This document shows positions 1 through 7,753 of a stretch of DNA of 64,000 nucleotides, piece by piece. The position numbers and the translations under genes were made by a program. The stretch is from Erwinia pyrifoliae DSM 12163 (lineage in GTDB: Bacteria > Pseudomonadota > Gammaproteobacteria > Enterobacterales > Enterobacteriaceae). The notes under the pieces were generated by a model that saw only the letters and a list, made by a program, of their open reading frames with translations, was not told where the DNA came from and searched no databases. Location of the stretch: the NCBI RefSeq assembly GCF_000026985.1, contig NC_017390.1, forward strand, positions 1,440,314 to 1,504,313, in the 5' to 3' direction. Positions within the stretch are counted from its first letter, which is position 1. Each line of letters begins with the position of its first letter.

Positions 1-349
1 ACTGGTGCTTACGCGTGGGAACCAGACCTTCCACCAATACCACTTCAGCCTCTTTGGTATTTTCATGGTAGCTGGCGATGATCTCTTCCATCAGCACGTC
101 CTGCTGGTTGGAACCCAGCAGGGACTCAACGCGGCTCATCGCCAGCGGTGCAGCAGCCGGAATGTTGGCGTGCTGGCGAACGATGGTCGTGGTCTGATCC
201 GGGCTGTCACCGCCAGAACGTGGCTGGGCGATGGGCTTGAAGACGCTTAGCCGCACGCCTTTGTGTTCCATGGCACGAATAACGCCGAGGCTGACGCTGG
301 TCAGGCCGACGCTGGTGCCGGTTGGGATCAACATAATAGTTCGGGACAA
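1..349 (-). CDS. pta: Phosphate acetyltransferase, N-terminal part (runs off left edge)
   Basis: Pta interconverts acetyl-CoA and acetyl phosphate in the cytoplasm and works with AckA in acetate overflow and acetate uptake. About 116 N-terminal codons are visible; the catalytic C-terminal domain lies outside the window. The protein begins [20 protein letters not shown], which matches the start of the long enterobacterial Pta with its N-terminal P-loop-like regulatory domain. The start is read as TTG at 347-349, preceded by a strong AGGAGG Shine-Dalgarno about 8 nt upstream; an in-frame ATG five codons later (332-334) lacks a good site. E. coli uses GTG at this position, so a non-ATG start is typical. 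It lies downstream of ackA on the same strand, consistent with an ackA-pta operon. Confidence 0.95.
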   Translation of the reverse strand, partial: MSRTIMLIPTGTSVGLTSVSLGVIRAMEHKGVRLSVFKPIAQPRSGGDSPDQTTTIVRQHANIPAAAPLAMSRVESLLGSNQQDVLMEEIIASYHENTKEAEVVLVEGLVPTRKHQ

Positions 350-521
350 GGTAATTCCTCCTGTGACCTGGCCATAAACACCGCGCTGTATTCCCCCGAT
401 CCTACAACCCGGGGACGCCCTGAGTCTGTCAGCAGCGCAGTCGGTCAGTGATGGTTGAAGCCGTTATCGCTTTTTCCTACCTGAGTGATATTGGCCAGAT
501 AAAACGTGGTGTCTGCAACAG

Positions 522-545
522 CTCCGTCAGCCAGAGCTGACGGAG
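522..545 (-). other. Perfect stem-loop between ackA and pta
   Basis: Ten-base arms (522-531 and 536-545) flank a 4-nt loop, 11 nt past the ackA stop. No T tract follows on the minus strand, so a full terminator is unlikely. It may protect the ackA message or partly attenuate reading into pta. The rest of the 206-bp spacer shows no gene. Confidence 0.6.
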
Positions 546-555
546 ACAAAAGTGA

Positions 556-1758
556 TTATGCGGTAAGACGGCTGGCGTCCTGAGCGATAACCAACTCTTC
601 ATTGGTTGGCAGCACCAGCACCGGGCGGCTGCCTTCTTTGTTGATGAAGCCTGACTTGCCGAAACGGGCGGCGAGGTTACGCTGCTGGTCGACCTCAATC
701 CCGAGCAGAGCCAGTTTGTTCAGCGTCAGCTCACGCACCAGAGAGGAGTTTTCCCCAATGCCGCCGGTGAAAATTACCGCATCCAGACGACCATCCATCA
801 GGGCGCTGTAGGAACCGATATATTTAGCCAGACGGTGACAGTAAACGTCCATCGCACGTTTGGCGTCGGCTTTGCTTTCGTAGTTATCTTCAACGTAACG
901 GCAGTCGCTGGTGACTTCGGTCAAACCCAGCAGGCCCGACTCTTTGGTCAGCAACGTGTTAATTGCGTCTACGCTCATGCCCAGCGTGTCGTGCAGGAAG
1001 AACACGATGGCCGGGTCAATGTCACCGCTGCGGGTGCCCATGACCAGACCTTCAAGCGGGGTCAGACCCATTGAGGTGTCAACGCATTCGCCGTTACGGA
1101 TGGCCGAAACGGAACCGCCGTTGCCCAGGTGGCAGGTGATGACGTTCAGTTCAGACACGGGTTTGTTAAGCGCTTTAGCCGCTTCCTGGGTCACGTAGTA
1201 ATGGCTGGTGCCGTGAGCGCCGTAGCGACGCACGCCGTGCTCTTTATACAGTTTGTAAGGCAGGGCGTAGAGATAAGACGCTTTCGGCATGGTCTGATGG
1301 AAAGCGGTGTCGAAAACGGCGACATTCTTATCTGACAGGTGAGGGAAGCTTTTCAGCGCCTCATCAATACCGATCAGGTGCGCCGGGTTGTGCAGCGGAG
1401 CAAAAGAAGAAGCGTCTTTGATACCCTGGATGACCGACTCATCGATGATCACGGACTGGGTCAGTTTTTCGCCACCGTGAACAATACGATGACCGATGGC
1501 AGCAATTTGTGCCGACAGTTCTGGTTTTTGTGCCAGAATAGTTTTAACCATGAAGTTCAGCGCTTCGCTGTGTGCAGCGCCGGCACCCAGAGCCGCTTCT
1601 TGTTTAGCGCCATCCTGTTTCCATTTGATACGGGCTTCCGGCAGGTGGAAGCATTCTGCTAAACCCGACAGATATTCATCGCCATTTGCCGGATCGATGA
1701 TGGCAAATTTCAGGGAAGAACTACCGCAGTTCAGAACCAGTACTAACTTACTCGACAT
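556..1758 (-). CDS. ackA: Acetate kinase
   Basis: AckA makes ATP and acetate from acetyl phosphate and ADP, and the reverse, in the cytoplasm. The 400-aa length equals the E. coli enzyme. Family motifs of the ASKHA fold are visible in order: [13 protein letters not shown] at the N-terminus (phosphate binding), [10 protein letters not shown] with the conserved His, [16 protein letters not shown] with the conserved Arg, and FTGGIGEN near the C-terminus. The start is ATG at 1756-1758 behind AGGACC; the frame stays open a further 39 codons upstream, but that stretch does not resemble AckA and lies in the promoter region. It is divergent from yfbV and upstream of pta. Acetyl phosphate made by this pair can also phosphorylate response regulators such as RcsB, encoded elsewhere in this window. 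Confidence 0.98.
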   Translation of the reverse strand: MSSKLVLVLNCGSSSLKFAIIDPANGDEYLSGLAECFHLPEARIKWKQDGAKQEAALGAGAAHSEALNFMVKTILAQKPELSAQIAAIGHRIVHGGEKLTQSVIIDESVIQGIKDASSFAPLHNPAHLIGIDEALKSFPHLSDKNVAVFDTAFHQTMPKASYLYALPYKLYKEHGVRRYGAHGTSHYYVTQEAAKALNKPVSELNVITCHLGNGGSVSAIRNGECVDTSMGLTPLEGLVMGTRSGDIDPAIVFFLHDTLGMSVDAINTLLTKESGLLGLTEVTSDCRYVEDNYESKADAKRAMDVYCHRLAKYIGSYSALMDGRLDAVIFTGGIGENSSLVRELTLNKLALLGIEVDQQRNLAARFGKSGFINKEGSRPVLVLPTNEELVIAQDASRLTA

Positions 1759-2080
1759 GGAAGGTCCTATATGTTTAATTTGGCGAAAAAAGTCAATCCG
1801 ACTATCAGCGTTACGCATGAAAGCTGGTACATTAATGTTGGACATCTGGCTTTTGAAAGTGTTGTCCGAAAGCAAAAAATTTTGGAGTTATGATGGTCTG
1901 CATTCTGTCGCTGTGCGCGTTTTTACCGTGGCCTCGGCAGCATCGCTCCCGATCCAGGGCAATAAATGCGCACAGGATAACCAGAGTCACTCGCAAAAAC
2001 AAAATATTTTGATTTCTTTAAGGTAAAGTTGGTGCGTTGTGTGTTTCTTTTAAAATTTATCTCTGAAGTTGAGGTTTGCC
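1759..2080. promoter_or_regulatory. Divergent ackA / yfbV intergenic region
   Basis: This 322-bp spacer must carry the ackA promoter (leftward) and the yfbV promoter (rightward). It is AT-rich around 1990-2060. I could not pick a convincing -35/-10 pair or an FNR-type palindrome by eye, and no separate gene is supported. Confidence 0.5.
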
Positions 2081-2533
2081 ATGGCTAATGAATCCGGCTC
2101 CGTCGGTTGGTTCAAATTGTTCCAGCATGGGCAGCACTATATGAAGACATGGCCTGTTGATAAACGTCTTGCGCCGATGTTTCCTGAAAACAGAGTAGCG
2201 CGCGCAACGCGTTTTGCTACCCGCTTTATGCCGCCGCTGGCCGTTTTTTGCCTGAGCTGGCAAATTGCCCTTGGTGGGCAGCTCGGCCCTGCTGTCGCCA
2301 CTGCCCTGTTCGCCTGTAGCCTGCCGATGCAAGGGCTGTGGTGGCTGGGTAAGCGCTCGGTAACGCCGTTACCGCCAGGTTTGCTGGGCTGGTTCCATGA
2401 TGTGCGCCAAAAGTTGCAGGCGGCAGGCCAGGCGCTTGCCCCGCTCGAAGGTAAACCCACCTATCAGTCACTGGCAGATGTCCTCAGGCGCGCATTTAAG
2501 CAGCTGGATAAAACCTTCCTTGACGATCTTTAA
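2081..2533 (+). CDS. yfbV: YfbV family (UPF0208) inner-membrane protein
   Basis: A 150-aa membrane protein of the UPF0208 family. E. coli YfbV is linked to chromosome macrodomain organisation (insulating Ter); the molecular mechanism is unknown. Two hydrophobic segments are visible (about residues 45-65 and 70-90, around [14 protein letters not shown] and [20 protein letters not shown]), followed by a cytoplasmic tail ending [14 protein letters not shown], nearly identical to E. coli. The ATG at 2081 is chosen because GAGG lies just upstream and the length then fits the family; a TTG four codons earlier is less likely. It sits between ackA and yfbT as in E. coli, except that yfbU is absent. 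Confidence 0.95.
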   Translation: MANESGSVGWFKLFQHGQHYMKTWPVDKRLAPMFPENRVARATRFATRFMPPLAVFCLSWQIALGGQLGPAVATALFACSLPMQGLWWLGKRSVTPLPPGLLGWFHDVRQKLQAAGQALAPLEGKPTYQSLADVLRRAFKQLDKTFLDDL

Positions 2534-2612
2534 ACACGATGCGGAGTTGCCTCGCTAACCCGCCTTGTGCGCATCATATGCGCTATTAACAAAACCTAAG
2601 AAGGAAGACGCA

Positions 2613-3272
2613 GTGAAGTGTAAAGGTTTTCTGTTTGATCTGGATGGTACGTTGGTTGATTCCCTTGCGGTGGTTGAGCGTGCCTGGAAAAGCTGGGGTG
2701 AACGCCACGGGATAGCCGCTGACGAGTTGCTGAACTTTATCCACGGCAAGCAGGCTATAACGTCACTACGGCACTTTATGGCGGGGGCCAGTGCGCAGGA
2801 GATCCAGCAGGAGTTTATCGAGCTGGAGAAAATGGAAGCAGGGGATACCGAGGGCATTGTTGCTCTGCCGGGTGCGCTTCAGCTGCTGGCGACGCTGGAT
2901 GAATTATCGATCCCGTGGGCAATCGTGACCTCCGGTTCTGTGCCGGTCGCCAGTTCACGTCATGCAGCGGCAGGTTTACCCGCTCCGTTGGCATTTGTTA
3001 CCGCTGAGCGCGTAGAGCGCGGTAAACCAGAGCCGGATGCCTATTTACTCGGCGCCCAGCTGATTGACCTTGAACCTGAAGAGTGCGTGGTGGTGGAAGA
3101 TGCAGCTGCCGGTATTCTCTCCGGACTGGCAGCAGGCTGCCATGTGATTGCCGTTAATCCTCCTGAAGATGCTCAACGGCTGGAAGATGTGGATATGGTG
3201 CTCAGCTCGCTGGAGGAACTGATTATTCACAAAAACGCCGATGGCAGCGTCAATATTTATCGCCGACATTAA
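2613..3272 (+). CDS. hxpA: HAD-family sugar phosphatase HxpA/YfbT
   Basis: A cytoplasmic haloacid-dehalogenase-like phosphatase of 219 aa that, by family, removes phosphate from small sugar phosphates. All HAD motifs are visible: I, FDLDGTLVDS with the nucleophilic and acid Asp; II, VTSGS; III, the Lys in RGKPEPDAYLLGA; IV, VVEDAAAG. An alpha-helical cap follows motif I, with HGKQAITSLRHFMAG nearly identical to E. coli YfbT. The start is GTG at 2613, giving VKCKGFLFDL, with AAGGAAG 6 nt upstream; the longer frame from 2565 overlaps no family sequence. It follows yfbV after 79 bp and may be cotranscribed. It is the last conserved gene before the accessory island. Confidence 0.94.
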   Translation: MKCKGFLFDLDGTLVDSLAVVERAWKSWGERHGIAADELLNFIHGKQAITSLRHFMAGASAQEIQQEFIELEKMEAGDTEGIVALPGALQLLATLDELSIPWAIVTSGSVPVASSRHAAAGLPAPLAFVTAERVERGKPEPDAYLLGAQLIDLEPEECVVVEDAAAGILSGLAAGCHVIAVNPPEDAQRLEDVDMVLSSLEELIIHKNADGSVNIYRRH

Positions 3273-3766
3273 ATCCTGCTTAAATGCTTTGCCCGCGCTA
3301 AAGGCCCTCTGAAGTGCGGGTAATTCACACCTTAATTCAATGATACACTCTTGCCGACACCGATCCCGACTTCTTGGCGCTGCTCTTCTTCTGACTCTGT
3401 CAAAACCTGGCTTGCCGCCAGATTAGGCGGGCGAAAAGTCTAAAAATGACGCCATTTTCATAAAACAACTTTATACCCTTGTGTGGTCGTATATATATTG
3501 TTAATTTGGCTTGTGTATAATTTAATAGCTATTAGCGGATGTCTGAAATGAATAAGATAAACAGGATGTTGGATTTACCACCCATCTATCAGTAATTTAT
3601 TCTTACTATTGAAAGATGGCGAATCTGGAAGGTAAATGTTTTTCGGTGATGCCTGATATCGAAGGTTGAAAATCAGCTAAATAAAGATGTTTACCGTAAA
3701 GTATTTATGGAGTGAAGTCAGTAATGAAAAATAATTTATTATACCTCATTCAACAGGAGTTTTATT
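3273..3766. other. AT-rich 494-bp spacer at left edge of the accessory island
   Basis: No supported gene. There is a good extended -10 match (TGTGTATAAT, 3512-3521) but no clear -35, and it lies about 240 bp before the next gene. A 19-codon frame from 3724 overlaps the next gene's ribosome site and is too short to call. Composition shifts visibly to AT-rich from about 3430, marking the island boundary. Confidence 0.5.
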
Positions 3767-4450
3767 ATGCCAGCAAACATCACCTTTTCTGAATTACCGC
3801 CCCGTACTCAGTCTGCCCCCCCCCCTGAAAACAGAGCTAAAACCGGTAACCTACCCGACTGCGATCACAGTTTACTGGGAGGTGTTTCTTCAGTCGACAA
3901 TACCCCAAGCAGACTGAGCGCTCCAGGTTTTGGCATTCCTGGCGCAATAAAAAATGTCGACGGCAGCTTTAGTGAGTCGCTTTCGGATAGTTCTGGAAGT
4001 GGAAGGGATTACCGCGCAGACGGGATTGAAGGCTGTGGTGATAATAATATTGGCGATGCGGCGCGTCATCCTCGCGGCACGGGGTCTGGTGATGGCGTGG
4101 ATTCTTATCAAGTGGCGCGTGACTATGTTGTGTCTCTACTCAAATCGCTTACGGAGCAGATAAAAAAGGAACCTGTGATCGTGGGGGGAATAATTTTAAT
4201 TTTTCTTAAGTGGATTTGTGAGACGATCTATGAATATGGCAGACAGAACGGCGAGTGCCCAATAGATCAGTATCGAGCACACGGATTTTCTTATCCTCCA
4301 CACAGACTTCATGGCGCGCTCCGTGAGCATGTGAGCGTGCCTCAGCTAGCCGCTCCCTGTACTGAAAGCAGCACAATCCAGACCAGCTCAATACGTCACT
4401 ACTATACTGATACCCGGGTTGAAGATGTAAACTACTCCCCCAGGTACTAA
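3767..4450 (+). CDS. Hypothetical Ser/Gly-rich protein with one hydrophobic segment; candidate effector-island protein
   Basis: I do not recognise this 227-aa protein. The start is supported by AGGAG 7 nt before the ATG. Residues 1-110 look disordered, rich in Pro, Ser, Gly and Asp, with a stretch of SESLSDSSGSGR type around 68-80. Residues 114-135 form a probable amphipathic helix (VARDYVVSLLKSLTEQI), followed by one strongly hydrophobic segment at about 137-150 (VIVGGIILIFLKW). The tail (160-227) is polar, with several Tyr, His and Cys. There is no Sec signal peptide. A run of ten C at codons 17-20 makes the frame slippage-prone. Its position immediately before two ADP-ribosyltransferase paralogs, and its disordered Ser-rich N-terminus, suggest a secreted or translocated protein or partner; this is inference only. 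Confidence 0.6.
   Translation: MPANITFSELPPRTQSAPPPENRAKTGNLPDCDHSLLGGVSSVDNTPSRLSAPGFGIPGAIKNVDGSFSESLSDSSGSGRDYRADGIEGCGDNNIGDAARHPRGTGSGDGVDSYQVARDYVVSLLKSLTEQIKKEPVIVGGIILIFLKWICETIYEYGRQNGECPIDQYRAHGFSYPPHRLHGALREHVSVPQLAAPCTESSTIQTSSIRHYYTDTRVEDVNYSPRY
3816..3825 (+). repeat. C10 homopolymer inside the 227-aa gene
   Basis: Ten consecutive C fall in codons 17-20 (Ala-Pro-Pro-Pro). One extra C puts TGA directly after the tract; one fewer C gives a stop about 30 codons later. This is the usual layout of a slipped-strand contingency tract, though a single sequence cannot show that it varies. Confidence 0.8.
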
Positions 4451-5046
4451 TATCTTGTGACTAGCGTAAATCCATAGAAATAGCGGTTGCATTACTTAGG
4501 TCAACCATCCATTTTCGAATTTGGAAGATATGAATGAATGGCTTCTGTGATAGCTCCGCTATTCAATATTTTAAAATTTCACGCTCATCCCATTATTTAT
4601 TGCTGATTAATGATAGGGGGGAAGTGGTTTTTTTTAAATGGTTTGATAATCCGGAACGGCAGCCAGACGCCTATTAGCGCATCTGTGCCTGTTTTTTTTA
4701 TTTTCGCTTATCCATAAAGCTTTCTTCTTAAAATAGTGGCTAATAGCGAGCAGAATAACAATTCTTACCATGCCAGCCGTAAATTTACCTCCACTGTTAC
4801 CTCCGTGTCACGTTCAGATATTATGATAGCTAATCATCTTCTGATTGTTAAAAAAATAAAACTCGTCATTAATCATCAATTCTCACTGGGGCGGACGGGC
4901 CTACTGGCACCGTGGTGCTGGATATAATCCTTTTTTCACAAAACGCTTTCTGTTGCCATTTAGTTAGATTCTTCTGTTGAAATAATCCGCATATACTGAA
5001 AAAGTGTTAATCTAAATTCTTATTTTTAAGTAAAGGGATCTTATAA
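4451..5046. other. AT-rich 596-bp spacer before the first ART gene
   Basis: No supported gene. A short frame from a GTG at 4736 has no ribosome site and no recognisable sequence. A -10-like TATACT lies at 4992-4997, about 50 bp before the next start, without a good -35. I looked for a HrpL-type GGAACC-N15/16-CCAC box and did not find one; GGAACG at 4651 lacks the second half. Confidence 0.5.
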
Positions 5047-7593
5047 ATGCAATGTCAACTGTCTGAATTATCGACTGCAGCGAATTTTTCGGCGATGAAT
5101 GTAGTTTCAGATTGTCCTGAGGACAAGAAAACCCCCCAATCCAGCCGTGATGGACTCTCAGCGAATATTATTTCTGTTTCCAGAATGCCTAACGAGATAC
5201 TCGCGTCTGGCCACCAGCGCCGGTTTCAATCACGCCAGCAAGGACTGGGTTCTTCAGTCCGGAGATTATCACGGCATCACCCAGATAAATCTGACGAATA
5301 CGATACGCAATTGCAGGAAGTTTGTGTTGAAGGAGGGGAGCTACAACGGTTGGCTGAAGATTATTCCCGGGCTTGTCTGGAAGCGCAGGCGCTACAAACC
5401 CCAGCTCTCAAACTGTGCGGTAAATCAGGCTGGATTGCTGGTGCCGCGCTGGCAACCTTTGGGATCTCTGTGTTCGGCTGTAGCCGCTACCCTTTTGGTA
5501 CAGGTGGCGCGAATCGCCCGGCAATAAACATGAACAAAAATCTTCTTGTCTTCCCGACAAACGTCGGCACTACAACAATGCAGCCGGAGCCTCTGCCCGA
5601 AGCTGCCGGAATATGGGCAGCCAAAATGGCTAATCCCAACGAAATAACGCATGTTGGTGATGTAAAGATAGGAAAGCTGGATTTCTCATGTCTGGAGGAA
5701 AGACGAACACTGACGCTGGCAGATATTTTCCGACAGATAGGCAACACATTGTTAAACCCGATTGAAGAATTAGCAAAAGAATCCCAGGTGATTGACTATT
5801 ACAATAGTTTGCGGCGTTGCCCTGATGATGAAGAAATCAAATTCCTGTCGGCAGTGACAAGCAAAGTGGATCAGGTTGTTAATGCGCTGATTTCGATGGT
5901 TCCTGGGGTAATGCCGGCCGTCATTATACACAGGGTGGGGGGGGCTTTATTCCGCATTTTTGCCGATGATTTAGAAGGTAAACCTGTTGATTTTTATAAC
6001 GTTCAGTCAATAAATGAACAAGTACTGATGATGGCAAAAATGATCGCTGACTTTTCACCTAAGAATGAAAACGGTCAGCTGATTAATAACAAATCCTTGC
6101 TGCCGGAGAATACCTGTCTCGAAGATGGATATGTTAAAGCCTGGATTGGAAGTGCTAAGTATACAATAACCAATAAGCATGGGGAATTCATTGCGCGCGA
6201 TAATAAAGGTGAGTTTCCCGTTAATTATGCTTATAAAGAAAAATCCTGGTATTCGGTACTAAACGAGAAGAAGTTGCTATCTCTGGCTACATCCTCTGCC
6301 GGGGATAAAAAGCCAATGAGACTCACTCACTCAGACAGGATTGACTTTGAAATTGCTGATGCTTTGAGAGATGTGCAGCCACTGAGTAGCAGGCTTTTCG
6401 GCGCCTCACGCCCAAATGTCAAAGGAATTTACCGATACGCTGAGAAAAACAGAGAAGCGATGCTTGCTGTAAAACTGAACGGAAAATTCTATCGCGTCAG
6501 TACCGGTACGACAAAAAACAGGATGTCAGTTTATGATAAACCAGAATCAGAAATCGTCATGTATGACGGCACCTGGTATCTTGCTACTGACGATAAAGAC
6601 GTTGAGGTTAAATCTGTTTCTTGCAGAGCGAAAAGATCGCCCCCCTCATTTTGCATGAGTTACTCGCAAGAGTTGGATAAAATCCTGGCAGATAATCATG
6701 ATTACGGCTTAAGTCCACTGGAACTCACCTGGTTGCGGAGTGATGTGAAGAATCCTGCCATTCTGGTGTCCGCGAAAAGTAATAAAAAATATATCCAGCA
6801 CAATGGTGTTCTCTTTAAAGTTAAAGTGGTTTCAGCTACGTCTTCTGGCAGCGTGGATAGCAGAGAAATACGTATTTACGGTAAAAAGAGGATGGGCGTT
6901 TTTAAAAGGAAAACGGATTTTCATATCGCCAGTGGTTATTTCAGTGAATCTAAGGGTGATGGTTTCTTATACAGCAAGGTTGAAAGTATTATGGAGTCGC
7001 TTTATCTGACCAGGCCGACGGCAGAAGCCTACCAGTCAGTTAAGGATTTTGAGAGCAGGAACGGCGAAATTACAGCAGAAGAATATAAAAGCATTCGTGC
7101 ATATGGTGGGGTAAGGTATCGTGATATAAATGATTTTATTTATAATGGCAGGCTGAATGACTATACTGATGATGAACTCAAAGCGACAGTGGTTGCTGAT
7201 ATAAAAAACATCAGGGGTCTGTTAAAGAAATTGCCCAGTATTGATGGTGTGGTATACAGGGGTAGTCAACTCAATTCTCACGGGGTTAAAGCTCTTTCCG
7301 ACCTTAAAGCAGAAGATATTATATCAAGCCGGAAATTTATTTCAGCCTCAATGGACCCGGCTATAGCAAATACTTTCGCCGCCGGGCCTAATGCTGTCCG
7401 CTATACAATTTACGTAAGAAAGGCTGCTCATCCTATACTGACTTTTACGGGGAAATTTAGGGAGGCCGAAGTATTGATAGAGGATAATACCGTATTCAGA
7501 TGCGTTTACATTTACGGTAAGGACGTCGTTCTGGAAGAATTAGTTAATCCTTCTGGCTATGATTTAAGACGATTAAAACATCTCTATATTTGA
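5047..7593 (+). CDS. Putative secreted mono-ADP-ribosyltransferase effector/toxin, paralog 1
   Basis: An 848-aa protein ending in an ADP-ribosyltransferase exoenzyme-type domain (about 655-835). Such enzymes transfer ADP-ribose from NAD+ to a target protein. Seen directly: EYKSIRAYGG (679-688) then DIN, typical of the domain entry; catalytic Arg738 in VVYRGS; FISAS with Ser766 and Ser768; and EAEVLIED with Glu806 and Glu808, the ExE pair of arginine-specific enzymes. Upstream are a Ser-rich tail (10 Ser in the first 60), one hydrophobic segment (129-145), a QPEPLP motif (179-184), a helical region (215-350) and beta-type repeats (370-640). It has no Sec signal, so type III or similar export is plausible. 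It shares length and architecture with the next gene, 160 bp downstream. The ATG has AAAGGGA upstream. The target, and any immunity or chaperone partner, are unknown. Confidence 0.82.
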   Translation: MQCQLSELSTAANFSAMNVVSDCPEDKKTPQSSRDGLSANIISVSRMPNEILASGHQRRFQSRQQGLGSSVRRLSRHHPDKSDEYDTQLQEVCVEGGELQRLAEDYSRACLEAQALQTPALKLCGKSGWIAGAALATFGISVFGCSRYPFGTGGANRPAINMNKNLLVFPTNVGTTTMQPEPLPEAAGIWAAKMANPNEITHVGDVKIGKLDFSCLEERRTLTLADIFRQIGNTLLNPIEELAKESQVIDYYNSLRRCPDDEEIKFLSAVTSKVDQVVNALISMVPGVMPAVIIHRVGGALFRIFADDLEGKPVDFYNVQSINEQVLMMAKMIADFSPKNENGQLINNKSLLPENTCLEDGYVKAWIGSAKYTITNKHGEFIARDNKGEFPVNYAYKEKSWYSVLNEKKLLSLATSSAGDKKPMRLTHSDRIDFEIADALRDVQPLSSRLFGASRPNVKGIYRYAEKNREAMLAVKLNGKFYRVSTGTTKNRMSVYDKPESEIVMYDGTWYLATDDKDVEVKSVSCRAKRSPPSFCMSYSQELDKILADNHDYGLSPLELTWLRSDVKNPAILVSAKSNKKYIQHNGVLFKVKVVSATSSGSVDSREIRIYGKKRMGVFKRKTDFHIASGYFSESKGDGFLYSKVESIMESLYLTRPTAEAYQSVKDFESRNGEITAEEYKSIRAYGGVRYRDINDFIYNGRLNDYTDDELKATVVADIKNIRGLLKKLPSIDGVVYRGSQLNSHGVKALSDLKAEDIISSRKFISASMDPAIANTFAAGPNAVRYTIYVRKAAHPILTFTGKFREAEVLIEDNTVFRCVYIYGKDVVLEELVNPSGYDLRRLKHLYI

Positions 7594-7753
7594 TTGTCAG
7601 TCAGATCCGCAGGGTTTCTGCTTTGGTTAATACTCATGCTCATGGCCGAAACAGAGAGATTACATCGTTGTTTTATGATTTTTATTTTATTTATTATCAT
7701 TCGCCACTGAAGCGCCAGTTGATTAATTTCAATGAGTATACAGGAATTCAATA

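Noticed and set aside
4736..4927. 63-codon frame with GTG start before the first ART gene
   Set aside because: No Shine-Dalgarno, AT-rich translation without features.
4600..5046. HrpL-type promoter for the ART genes
   Set aside because: GGAACG at 4651 lacks a CCAC element at 15-16 bp; no other candidate was found upstream of 3767, 5047 or 7754. The genes may use another regulator.
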